NCBI RefSeq assembly: GCF_003597395.2 | Contig: NC_133770.1 | Coordinates: forward strand, 83,697,708 to 83,761,707 | DNA: 64,000 nt | Source: Chelonoidis abingdonii | Lineage: Eukaryota > Chordata > Testudines > Testudinidae | Direction of reading: 5' to 3' | Shown: positions 12,211 to 22,200 of the stretch, piece by piece | Numbering within the stretch: position 1 is the stretch's first letter | How the letters are laid out: each line of letters starts with the position of its first letter | Made by a program: the position numbers and the translations under genes | Notes under the pieces: model-generated | What the model was told of the DNA's origin: nothing | Database searches by the model: none | The model's input: only the letters and a program-made list of their open reading frames with translations

Positions 12211-13367
12211 GTCTGAGGCAACTTCTCACCTACAGTGAGTTCTCAGAGTACACAACCCACAAGGTTGTGGGGATCCACCTTTCACATATTTCAAAAGCGC
12301 TGGCCTCTTTTGTTCCCTAAGAGATGGATAACAAAGGAGCCCCCTTTCTTCCCTTTTATATCCAGAAAACCTTTTAAATATATTCTTTGAAAAGTAACGC
12401 CAAACAAAGGTCTTCTCTCCTGCTGTTTGTTCTTTGGGGTGCAGGCACCAATCACCATCTTCATCCCCTGCTAAATTTGCTTTTTCAATATGCTTGATCA
12501 TGTTGTTTACTTTAGATGCAAATATAATTTAATTGTCCTTTGTTTGTAATCAAGCTATGCTGTTTTTCATCTGACTATTAGCCTGGTCTATGCAGACAGA
12601 TAAATCCACATTCCTTTGTCTGGGGCCAGTTAATTTCTCAGTTGTCTCCAAAACCTTTTCAGAACACATTTCCAGCACACCTACATAACTCTGTATACAC
12701 AACCTGTACGTATATTATGCAATGATATTAATGACCAGCACGCTACTAGTTTTCATATGATATCCAAACAGTGTCTTGTAAGGTAAGTATTCTGGCTACC
12801 GTAGGTTGAGTGTAGTGAGTTTGTCAGTCCTGCTGGGATTTACTGTGACATAACAGTGTGCCTTTTGCCATCTGGTGTAAAGAGGATCTTAGGTCACAGT
12901 CACCCTCTCCACTTTTTCTCATGAGCTTGCAACTCTCAGGGGAAGAAATAATGTGTAGAGTCAACATGACTGCAGTCTTTCCAGCCACAGTAACAGTGAT
13001 ACCCTGTACACAAAGAATACCTGTCTCTTTCAGCCAGCAGTACTTCCTCAAGGTATTCATGGGGCTTGCCCATGAGTGGAGGGGTGCCACCATTTTGGTG
13101 AGCTCACCCAAGAAATGCTACAGTGATGATCATGTGTAGGACTGTTGTCGCTGTAAGCAGTCTACCCTAGCAAATCCTGCAATGAGAGGGCTCTCTCACT
13201 GGAGGGCCGCTATCATTACATAGTGACAATGGACATTTCCCTTTGAAAAAAATGAAACAAACCAACATGGAAGCACATGTTTTGGGTTTTTTTAACAAAC
13301 AAAGGCTGTAGATGTAAAGGAACATCAGTGCATGGCCTTTGAACAACAAAATAGGCCATCTTAATAA
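12211..13367. other. Unassigned sequence, possibly retroelement-derived
   Basis: No gene is recognised. The sequence continues the AT-rich character seen upstream of the antisense LTR and may belong to the same element. Overlapping frames on both strands at 12,824-13,139 match no family I know. Confidence 0.4.
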
Positions 13368-13743
13368 TACCCTGTAATCTAATGGCTAGAACACCAGAAT
13401 GGGGCTCAGGAGATCTACAGCTACTGATCTGTGGGATGACTGGGGCAAGTCAAGTCCCTGCTCTTTGTCTCAGTTTCCCCATCTGTAAAATTATATTTCT
13501 TTCCTTTGTAAAGCACATTGAAACCTAGAACATAAGGATGGCCCTACTAGGTCAGACCAAGGGTCAATCTAGCCCAGTATCCTGCCTTCTGACAGTGGCC
13601 AGTGCCAGATGCCCCAGAAGGAATGAACAGAACAGGTAATCATCAAATGATCCATTCCGTAGCTCATTCCCAGCTTCTGGCAAATGGAGGCTAGGGACAC
13701 CTACTGGTGAAAAGTGGTATATAAGAGCTAGGTCTTATTATTT
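13368..13743 (+). repeat. MIR-type SINE split by a CR1 insertion
   Basis: The head ('ctaatggctagaacacc'), 'ggggcaagtcaagtccctg', and 'gtctcagtttccccatctgt' run to about 13,527. The tail 'ggtatataagagctaggt' resumes at about 13,704. Between them lies an antisense CR1 3' fragment. The SINE is therefore older than the CR1 insertion. Confidence 0.7.
13528..13698 (-). repeat. CR1 3' fragment nested in the SINE
   Basis: Antisense of a CR1 3' end: on the + strand 'gaacataaggatggcc', 'gtcagaccaagggtcaatct', 'ccagtgccagatgcccc', 'cattcccagcttctggcaa'. It is flanked by 'accta' on both sides (13,523-13,527 and 13,699-13,703), a plausible short target duplication. The same 3' end occurs in sense orientation at 62,841-62,992. 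Confidence 0.75.
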
Positions 13744-13765
13744 TAAATGAATACGGCATTCTATA

Positions 13766-14215
13766 TTGAGAACTGTGTTTGTTCTCTATCTCCTCTCACC
13801 CTCCTTTCACTTGGTATTTAGGTGTGTAGTATATAAATCTATCTCATTTCTGTTTCCCTCTTCCTTCTTCTTCAGTCACAGTCACAGAGTCTTCAACCTT
13901 CCACAACTCCAGTCAAGAAATGAAGCTGTAAAATCAGGTCATTGCAGTTTCACAATACAAAATACTGCAAGAATTTGTGGTATCTTGTACATGCTTTTGC
14001 TGGAAATACTACTGGTCTGTGCTGGAAAGCCCATAGGAAGAATGGTACATATGGCATATCTTGCCATTTGTATTCAGCACGAATCTTTGGAACAAATAGG
14101 AATCAGGTCTAATATACATCTCTTTAAATATTCATTAAAGGACTTTTCCTTTGGACCAACTGTTAGCAAAAATGGCATGAATTTTAAAGGACACTATCTG
14201 GTAGAGGAGGTTTAA
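13766..14215 (+). other. 149-codon open frame, probably not a gene
   Basis: This is among the longest clean open frames in the window (start 13,766, stop 14,213-14,215). The predicted protein is hydrophobic at its start and resembles nothing I recognise. A strong acceptor-like tract ends at 13,875, inside it. One other frame after that acceptor gives a 15-codon run to a stop at 13,921-13,923. The frame is broken in noisy copy B, but that copy is unreliable. I regard it as chance, with low confidence either way. Confidence 0.15.
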
Positions 14216-14467
14216 ATGTAACCAAATTTTATAATCTGGTTCAGAATATTTGCTATAGTTTAAATACCAAAAGGATTACTGGTTTTGATTTTAATTTTTA
14301 ACTCCCCACTCTATTCAGAAACCATCTGAAAACAGGTGCAGTTTATGTGCTTGTACATTTTTGCTATCATGTTGCAGAGAGAGAAGAAGTTAGCTAACTA
14401 ATACTTGTCTTAACACTGAATTAATGAAAATAATAGAATGACAAATTGAAAAGCCCAAATAGACAGT

Positions 14468-15112
14468 CTAGCTTGTAAACGCCTCAGGGCAGGGACCAGA
14501 TATACCTCTGTTTGCACAGTACTTAACGCAACAAGTAGGGCTGCCCGGGGGAGTGGGGGGGCAAGTAGGGCAATTTGCCCCAGGCCCCAGGCCCTGCAGG
14601 GGCCCCCACAAGAGTTTTTTGGGGCCCCTGGAGTGGGATCCTTCACTCGCTCCAGGGGCCCCGGAAAACTCTTGCAGGGCCCAGGCCCCCGGAGCTTCTT
14701 CCGCTCCGGGTCTTCGGCATCTGGGGGTCCCCCCACCGCCAAATTACCGCCGAAGTAAGACCCGCCACCAAAGAGCAGCCGGGCCTTCAGCAGTAATTTG
14801 GCGGCAGGAGGTCCTTCCGCTCCAGGACCCCCTGCCACCAAAGTGCCTCAAAGACCCAGGGTAGGGGCCCCCTACCACAGACCCAGGGGCAATTCAGTGG
14901 AGGGGAGCCCCGCCGCGGGTTTTCGGGGCACTTCAGCGGCAGGTCCCAGAGCGGAAGGACCCCCCGCCACTGAATTACCACCGAAGCAGGGGCCTCCCAG
15001 CTGCCGAGGACCCCAGGCCCCCAAATCCTCTGGGTGGCCCTGACAACAAGGCCCTGATTCTGACTGGGACCTTTGGGTACAATGTTATATGAATAATAAT
15101 TAATAATGAAAG
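14468..15112 (+). repeat. L2-like 3'-end repeat, interrupted
   Basis: The motif 'gtaaacgcctcagggcaggg' then 'ctctgtttgcacagtactta' leads to an insertion at 14,536. After the insertion 'gccctgattctgactggg' and an 'aataataattaataatg' tail follow. The same family occurs uninterrupted at 61,943-62,062. It resembles the 3' end of L2/CR1-group LINEs. I cannot assign the exact family. Confidence 0.5.
14536..15042. mobile_element. GC-rich non-autonomous hAT element
   Basis: Ends 'tagggctgccc' and 'gggtggccctg' are imperfect inverted repeats. Flanks 'gcaacaag' (14,528-14,535) and 'acaacaag' (15,043-15,050) agree at 7 of 8, a hAT-type target duplication. The interior is very GC-rich, with repeated 'ttaccgccgaag'-like blocks on both strands, and codes for no transposase. 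It is the same broad family as 51,099-51,322, 60,123-60,359 and 60,983-61,243. The 143-codon minus-strand frame here is a composition effect. Confidence 0.8.
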
Positions 15113-17289
15113 GTGCAGAATGATATCGTCTCTACCAAGAGGATGTATCAGATATAAAATTGCTGAGCACTACACATGATATAACTAAAAGCTGCCATAG
15201 TTACCACAATGCACAAACAAATATAAAAGCCATGGTAGTTTGTAATTCATATGAATCAGGGTGCTAAATTGTTGACTGATATTAGCTGTGAAGAGAGTTC
15301 CCTGTGTGTAGAGCCTTTCTTCCCATGGGAGAGAGAAGTTAGCTTCCTCCATTGCAGAACCCTACCCTCCATTCCAATTGCTGGAGAAAAGAGCCTCTTC
15401 CCTAATGTGGCCTGTAAAAAGCCAGCAGCATTAATCCATTCTAAGGCTGTATTAAGTCTTCTTTGACCTTAACTGTGCTGTAGGGGAAAACACCTTAAAG
15501 TGTGTTCCCGGGAGCAGGGCATTCCCTTACAGTATGGCTTCAATATTCAGTGAAGTCAACAGAGTTACTCTGGATTTTCACTGCTGTAACTGAGATCAGA
15601 ATAGGAACAATGTTTGCCAAATGGGACAGCAAAGAAAAGCTGGGAAAAAAGAGGTTCTCTCTCAGCTATATTTCCAAAAAATTAGAAGAAGGTGCCTTTA
15701 TATGCACACGCAGTGTTCCTGCATTAGACTTTTGTTTGTCTGAAGCTAGATTCAACACTCTTTTCAGGGTAAATTACATCTGAGAACCAACAAGGGTACA
15801 ATTAGGCTCAGAGGGCAAGGAGTCAAGAATGCTTGCTTAATTATACATCTGGTAATTAATTTGTATTTCTCACAAAAGGCATAAGGAGAATGTTAATTTT
15901 TGGACTACACAAGGTACTATTATGACACAGAGAATTCATGTTTGATATTCAAAAGTCTCCCTTGCACTCAGGGTTCAAGGTTTGCACGGATCTGAGCAGC
16001 TGGCTTTGTTTATCCAGCAATGGAATGTTAAAGGAAGTCCCTTGTTGCCAGAATGACAAACCCAATGGGAGGCGATTGTTTTACATTTCATAAGGCAACA
16101 GAAGCAAGTGTTAGATGTGAGTCTGCTTTCTGTACATCACAACAAAACCACGTATAACTCCCTGAGATGCTGGGCCCTGGCACTTTCAGAAACTTTTCTT
16201 GACTGATACCTTGCATGTTGGAGGGAGAGGAGGATTATCATTGAATCACAGATGCTGCAAGAAACAATTGCTAAGCATAGGGGAACTCAGCTGTTTATTT
16301 ACAGTTAACATTTTTCTGCCAACATTCCTTATCTGCTAGCACTCCTTATCTCCCCAGGGTTGTTCATGCAAGGGGACTGGAACAATTTGTATAGTGGGGG
16401 TGCTGAAAGCCATTGAACCAAACTGTAAACCCTGTATAGGATAGGAACCACTTCAAGCCAGGGGGTATGGCAGCATCCCTAGCTCTAGCACCCGTGTCCT
16501 CATGAGTATCCAGAGTAGGGTTTTCTACACCCTAAGCTCCCTTCATTGGACCTGGACTCTCCTGGATGATGCTTCCATGACACATCCATACAATACTCAC
16601 CAATAACACAAACTGAGGCTCTGATTCAGCAAAGCATTTAAGCATGGATTTCACTCAGAGACCACCATCCTAAACGTAAGCCTAGCCGTGACGATATTCA
16701 TGCTGCTTAAACACCTGTTTTGCAGATAAAGAGGAAAATCCATTCCCAGTATCTCCAGTGTGACCTGTCCTCAGGAGTTCCCAAGGAAATTGGAACCCAT
16801 GTACGCCTGAGAAGATGACCAGTGGATGGCTAATGGCGAACAAATGATGTTCTGTTACCTTTGTTCTCAGCTCCTTTGTCCAGTCACATTGCTGAACTCC
16901 TTGTCTGGCCACTCTTATTTTCTTATTTACAAAGACATCTTCCTTTAATTAGACTCTGCCCAGACTATCATCATGTTGTCTTACTAATTACACCAATCTA
17001 TCAAGGCTTTTATTCCACTGTGGTGCCTGAGAGAGAACAAAGGAAATGAGAGGGAGTGAGGGAACTGCCTGCAGGAGACTTACTGTCAGGAGCAGACTTG
17101 CTAAATGAGTGAACCAGACACACCTGGTGTGAGGAGGGAACCTCAAGCGGCTGGTTCCTCATAAGAAAGCTGAAGGAGTGTATGAGAGGGCTCACTCTGG
17201 GAAGTCTACAGGGAAGTCAGCACCGAGTAGGACAGATGAAAGCCAAACCCAAGGGTGCATCACTATCTCAAAGCAGCACCTTGGAATGT
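15113..17289. other. Unassigned sequence
   Basis: No gene recognised. Short fragments of palindromic dispersed repeats are present ('gattcagcaaagca' at about 16,623; a 'gagttactctggattttcac' block at about 15,562). The rest is plain AT-rich DNA. Confidence 0.45.
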
Positions 17290-18385
17290 TCATATTCACT
17301 ACTGTTGTAGAATTATATGTTTTGTACAAAGTATGCCTTGTGAGGTATCATTTTAAAAGTCTTGATCTGTTGAACATTAATATCCCATTGGATTGTATGT
17401 GCTATCGTATGTGAAGTTGTGATATGTGTGTGTTACTGAAACATGCTGTGAGGTTGGGAAGTAGCCTTTCAGGTACAACCATGAAGTAGCCAGATGCACT
17501 GATGGCCCATTAAAGGGAATCCACACTCCCAACAACCATCCCAGAAGACTTCTTGGAGACAGCACATAGATAATGGAGGCTGCTTGACTACTGGGGATGG
17601 ACTTCTCATGTCACAAGCATAGATCTTTCCAGCAAGCTGCAAGAAACTATAAAAGGGGGAAGTGATGACATGACTTGGCCTCACTCCCTTTACAACTCAA
17701 CACGTGGAAACACGCCTGGAGCACAAAGACTCTGAACTAAAGGATGGTGGTGCCAGGTTGGAAGTCAGTTCCAGCCTATGTATTGAAGATCTGTGACTTC
17801 TTTGTACCATCTATCAGTATGAGACACTGCTTGATTCAAATCCTGTTTTGTTTATAGAACTCAAGACTGCAAATTTACTTTTATTTCTTAGGTAACTAAC
17901 TTTGAGCTCTATGCTTACTACTTATAAACACTTAAAATCTATCTTTCTGTAGTTAATAAATCTGTTTATATTTTACCTAAAATGGTGTGTGACTAAAGTT
18001 TTACCTAAAACAGAAGTGCTTGGGAAATCTCAGCTCAGTTTACACAGGCTAGTGTGTGTTTTCTCTACATCAAGGGAGGGGCAGACTGGGTAATGAACTT
18101 ATACTGGTTAGGCTTCTGACCAGGGCAGGACAGTAGAGCTCTGGGGTACAAGGCTCAGGAGCTTGGGGCAATTGGCTGGAGCCTCTCTATTATTGGTTCA
18201 TGACTGGGGAAAGCATTCATGGAACTCAGCTGGGTGTGTCGCTGCCTGTGGACATCTGTGCAAGTGCAGCACCTGCCAGAGGTTTATAGCTTGCCAACAG
18301 CATCAACGTGTGAGAGGCAGCCTGGGTTGGTGGGACAGAGGGTTGAGCGGTCGCATAATCCAGGTTGCACCCGGGAACCCTGTCA
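17290..18385 (+). mobile_element. LTR of an endogenous retroelement, sense (approximate ends)
   Basis: The stretch begins near 'tgttgtagaatt' and ends near 'ccctgtcaca', TG and CA boundaries. It has a TATA box (17,648-17,654, followed by a G run) and an AATAAA signal (17,955-17,960) about 300 bases later, a normal LTR promoter and polyadenylation layout. I recognise it as a dispersed turtle LTR. No internal genes are attached in this window, so it is probably a solo LTR. A clear target duplication was not found. Confidence 0.5.
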
Positions 18386-19214
18386 CAGTCACCCTTAAAA
18401 ATTCATACAGAAAGAACTCTATGAAGAAACCCTTTTGCTCATGCGAGCTCTGAGGTAAGAGCCAGGCCTTTGGACAAATCTTTGGGACTTTGAGTTTCAC
18501 TTATGAGTTATGTCTGAATAAACCCAGACCCCAGTAAGCATGGTGATTGGATGAGCAACTGTGTGGAGTCTCTGTAAAAAGGCCTGGAATAGGGAGAATA
18601 AAAGGTGGGCACTACAGAGACACCCCTGCCAAGAGAGGGCACATGGGGACAGCCAACTTGTTTCTAATACTTAAATTGGGAGGGCTTCCTTTCCTGTTTC
18701 TAGGCATGTATTAATCACTGCCTAACCCATTACTCCAACCCCTTGAGTACTTACATCATGTCACTACCTTCCTGATAGATTTAAGACATGCATCCTGTAA
18801 GTATCTCACTCAGCACTTAGATCAGGAGCATTAGTGACTGCCCCAGGCCAGATCTTTATGATTCTTTGAGAGACACATAGAGGACAAGTTTCAGGAACCT
18901 CACAAATTGCTGTTAAAATTAGCAATTTCTCAGGAGACACATTTTCCATGAGAATTTTGGACCAGCTTCTCCAAACTGGGGCTGTTTGGATGGATAGACA
19001 GATATCCTCCATGGTGTCTCCTTTTCTACCTTTTAGTGGGAGGCTCCTGCCAAGAAAGTGGGAAGGTCCACGTTCCTTACTAAAGTGCTATTACTACTTA
19101 CATTTTCCCAAGCTGATCCATACAATATGCCCTCCTAACCATTCATTTGCTGCCGGTCTACAAAACAATAGTGTTTTTTCATTGTAAAAGAGAAGAATAG
19201 ACAGGCCTTTAACT
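18386..19214. other. Unassigned sequence
   Basis: Apart from the candidate exon, nothing is recognised. An AATAAA-like 'gaataaacccag' lies at about 18,515. Confidence 0.4.
18411..18454 (+). CDS. Candidate small internal exon
   Basis: A 44-base interval lies between an acceptor-like 'aaaattcatacag' and a strong donor (GAG followed by 'gtaaga'). Only one of three frames is open; it reads KELYEETLLLMRAL and starts in phase 0, leaving two bases. I do not recognise the protein. The interval sits just downstream of an LTR, so it could instead be retroelement sequence. It is not phase-compatible with the candidate exon at 39,511, so if both are real another exon must lie between, possibly in the badly assembled part. 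Pseudo-exons like this are common by chance. Confidence 0.2.
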
Positions 19215-22200
19215 AGAGCCGATCGGGAGAAGAGAAGGGTGTGCTGTCTGCCCAGTGCTAAGATACAGGATGTGGACCTGAGGCTGAAAAGGATCCTAGC
19301 GGGAGCGGGAAAGAATCCATTGATTGTCCTTCATGTGGGAACAAGTGATAAAGCTAGATACTCGCTGGACTGTATCAAGGGAGACTATGCCAGATTGGGG
19401 AAGACGCTTAAGGAAATCGAGGCTCAGGTGATCTTCAGTGGGATTCTGCCAATTCCTAGAGAAGGGCGACAAAGGTGTGACAAGATTATGGCTTGGGTGG
19501 ATACAGCTGGTCCTGGTGTTTATTAACTGTTTAATTTATTAAATTTGAATCAGAAATTTCCTCTATTATATCTCAACTTGGCCATTCAGATTTGTCGCCT
19601 AAAAAAAAATGGCTCCGAGTATGGGAACCGCTTCACATCCTCCTTGGCAGAGATAAGAGAGAATTCATTTAGCTTCTCTGCAATGGCCTTGTCTTCCTGA
19701 GTGCTCATTTAAGCATCTTGATTGTCCGTGGCCCCACTAACTGTTTGCAGACTTCCGTTCCTGAGGTACTTAAAAAAAATTGCTCTTATTCTTGTGTACT
19801 TCACTAGTTGCTTTGCAAATTCTTTCTGGCCTGCCCTTATTTACTTTTACAGACTGACTTCTGAGTTTATTTTATTCTAATTACAGGAGAGTACAATTTT
19901 TAAAAGGACTTTAATTGCCACTAACAACGGTTTACTCTGCTTGTTTACCGAAGATAGGGTGTCATATTTTTGGTCCTCATTTCCTCTCTCTTCTATATAT
20001 TAATAATAAATAACTGTGTTGGTGTAACTTACATTTGAGCCTCTTTTATGTGTTTTTATACTGTTAGCTGCACAGCATTTAACCTTGTGAGTATTCCGCG
20101 AGTTCATTCCAATGAACGGGGCAGAGTATATCATATTCACTCTAGTTCCACCCTTTTTTAGTTAAATGTTATTGTGGTAGGTGTCTTGCCATTTTACCCC
20201 TTAAAGAATGTTAAATTTAATTTCATTAAGCCTACTATTAGTCAAGAAAACGGGGTTCAGCTAGTAGTCACATACTGTTACACGCCGGTGGACCCCAGAT
20301 CCTCGTGTGTGTTACTTAAGTCAAGGAAAATTTAGACACTCAAGGGAGATCAGATCCTCTTAGGTTGGGTATTACAGGAAACTGAAGATCCACTAACAGC
20401 ATAGGGTAATGAATGATCTAGAAATTTCTCCTCTGAATCCGCTCATTCACATGAGGAATAGTTGATTCTCCCATTATTATTGCAATTTCTTGGCGTGGAT
20501 CATCTCATAATCTCTTCTGAAGCATTCCACAATAACAGTCACTCCGTTGTTGAGTACAGTTGCAATAGAATATGTCAGTGGAAGCCAACCCAAATTTTCC
20601 ACAGAGCTATAATGTCTGTACATAACTTTCATTGTTCGAGGAGTCCTAGGTAACAAGAGTGGTGGAAATTTCTATTGCAAAGGAAAACATGAGCCTAGAG
20701 CTACACACTTGGGGCATATCGGAATAGATAGGATATTTATCCGACTTAAATATTTAAGTACTTAATGCGGGGTCTGATATCACATTTGGTGCCACACTGA
20801 CACCCATACCATGGGGACCTGGGATACTCGATCATGTGATAGTTCATTATTTTGCACACTGGTATTACTACCTCTTGTCCGGTTATTCCGATACCAAGTT
20901 TCTGTGCAGGGCCTGATGATAATTCAAATACCTTCTCTGATTAATGGCCTCAGATTACCTGCAGTGTACAAGCGCGCATGCTTAAGTATAGCTATATTTG
21001 TCATACTATCAGATGAGGGCAAGAGGCCATATTGTGGATGTAAGACGGGTGTAGTAGAGGTAGGATGAGGACACTGTATAGATCCACCAAGTAGAACACT
21101 GAGAGGAGATAGTCCAAGTATGAAGCGGTAGAGGAGACATGGTCAAGTATTGGAAGAGAGAAGTGGATGGAACATGGAGTGCACAAAGATCAGAGCAGGT
21201 GGGTAGTTTCTGTTCTTAGAAGAGGCGAGAGAAGAATAAAAAATATCAATGTCACTTTGATACTGGTGGGGGGAGAGAAAGAGCAGAAAAGAGTGAGGAG
21301 GTTAGAAGAGGGTAAAGAAGAGGGGATAGAGAATAGGAGCCATTAACATCAAAGGAGATGGAGTCCCTACTGCGGCGAATTCATATAAGAGAGATAAGCA
21401 GATGAGAAACGTCTGTAGTGCTCTTAAGGAAAGACGAAGGAGTGTGGGTGTGCAAGTCGAGATACCACGCAAGCGGAAGTCGAGAAGGAAGATTATATGA
21501 ATTTGGTCATTATGATTCACTTTGGGCACACTGTACCTTCTCTTTGAATAGATTGCAAGATCCGTCAGAAAAAGTGGAAGCGCGAGAGGTTGAAGGAATA
21601 ACTCAGAAGCTGCAAAATGGAATCATCGAGACTGAGAGAAGATAGACACTAAGTGAGGGATAGAGTGTAATAACCATTAAAAATGGGCTTTCTGGTTGCA
21701 CAGATCGGTGTCGGCCCGAGATATCACGCCACTGCTAAAAGGGATGCTCGCAGCACACCACCCGTGACTTGCTAAGAATGACATCCTACGGAGGAGAATC
21801 TACAGCGACCCTCAACACCCAAGCTGAGTTTCGGGTTCTGGATGGACAAACTAATAAATAGAACAGGAGGACGGAGGTCACGGGAGTCAGAAGGGTCATA
21901 AGAAGGGAGCCTGACTGGGGACACCGAGCAGTAGAACCCTGGACAGTTGTCCACTCCTCAAAGGCGTTAAAGTCAGCGAGTGTAGTGGGCTGGTTACTGC
22001 TACTGGCCACTCCACAGGGGTTAAGGTCCAGCCTGGAAGATGTGAAGAAACCATCAAGAGTATGGGGAAGGCCTGTAGAATGGGAAAAATCCACCAGATT
22101 ATGGAAAGCAGGCACATGAATGGAGCCATGACCTTCCTAATGAGCATGATGTCTATTCTAGGGAGTCCTATGAGAAAAGGGGCTACTAGCTTAGCACTAG

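Larger units (their letters stand above)
10256..19495. repeat. Duplicated unit, clean copy A
   Basis: This 9.2-kb segment recurs at 25,530-34,745 in the same order and orientation. Copy A looks like finished sequence: its LTRs, SINEs and hAT element keep normal structure and target duplications. Copy B is the same sequence broken by frequent small indels. I infer copy A is the genuine locus and copy B an assembly artefact. The alternative, a real segmental duplication, would not explain the indel-dominated differences or the end of copy B at an N run. Confidence 0.85.

Noticed and set aside
13876..13923. Terminal exon ending at 13,923
   Set aside because: The acceptor is strong, but only 15 codons follow before the stop, and no compatible upstream exon was found.
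14410..15043. Proline/glycine-rich frames on both strands (up to 143 codons)
   Set aside because: They fall in a GC-rich non-autonomous hAT element with a confirmed target duplication.
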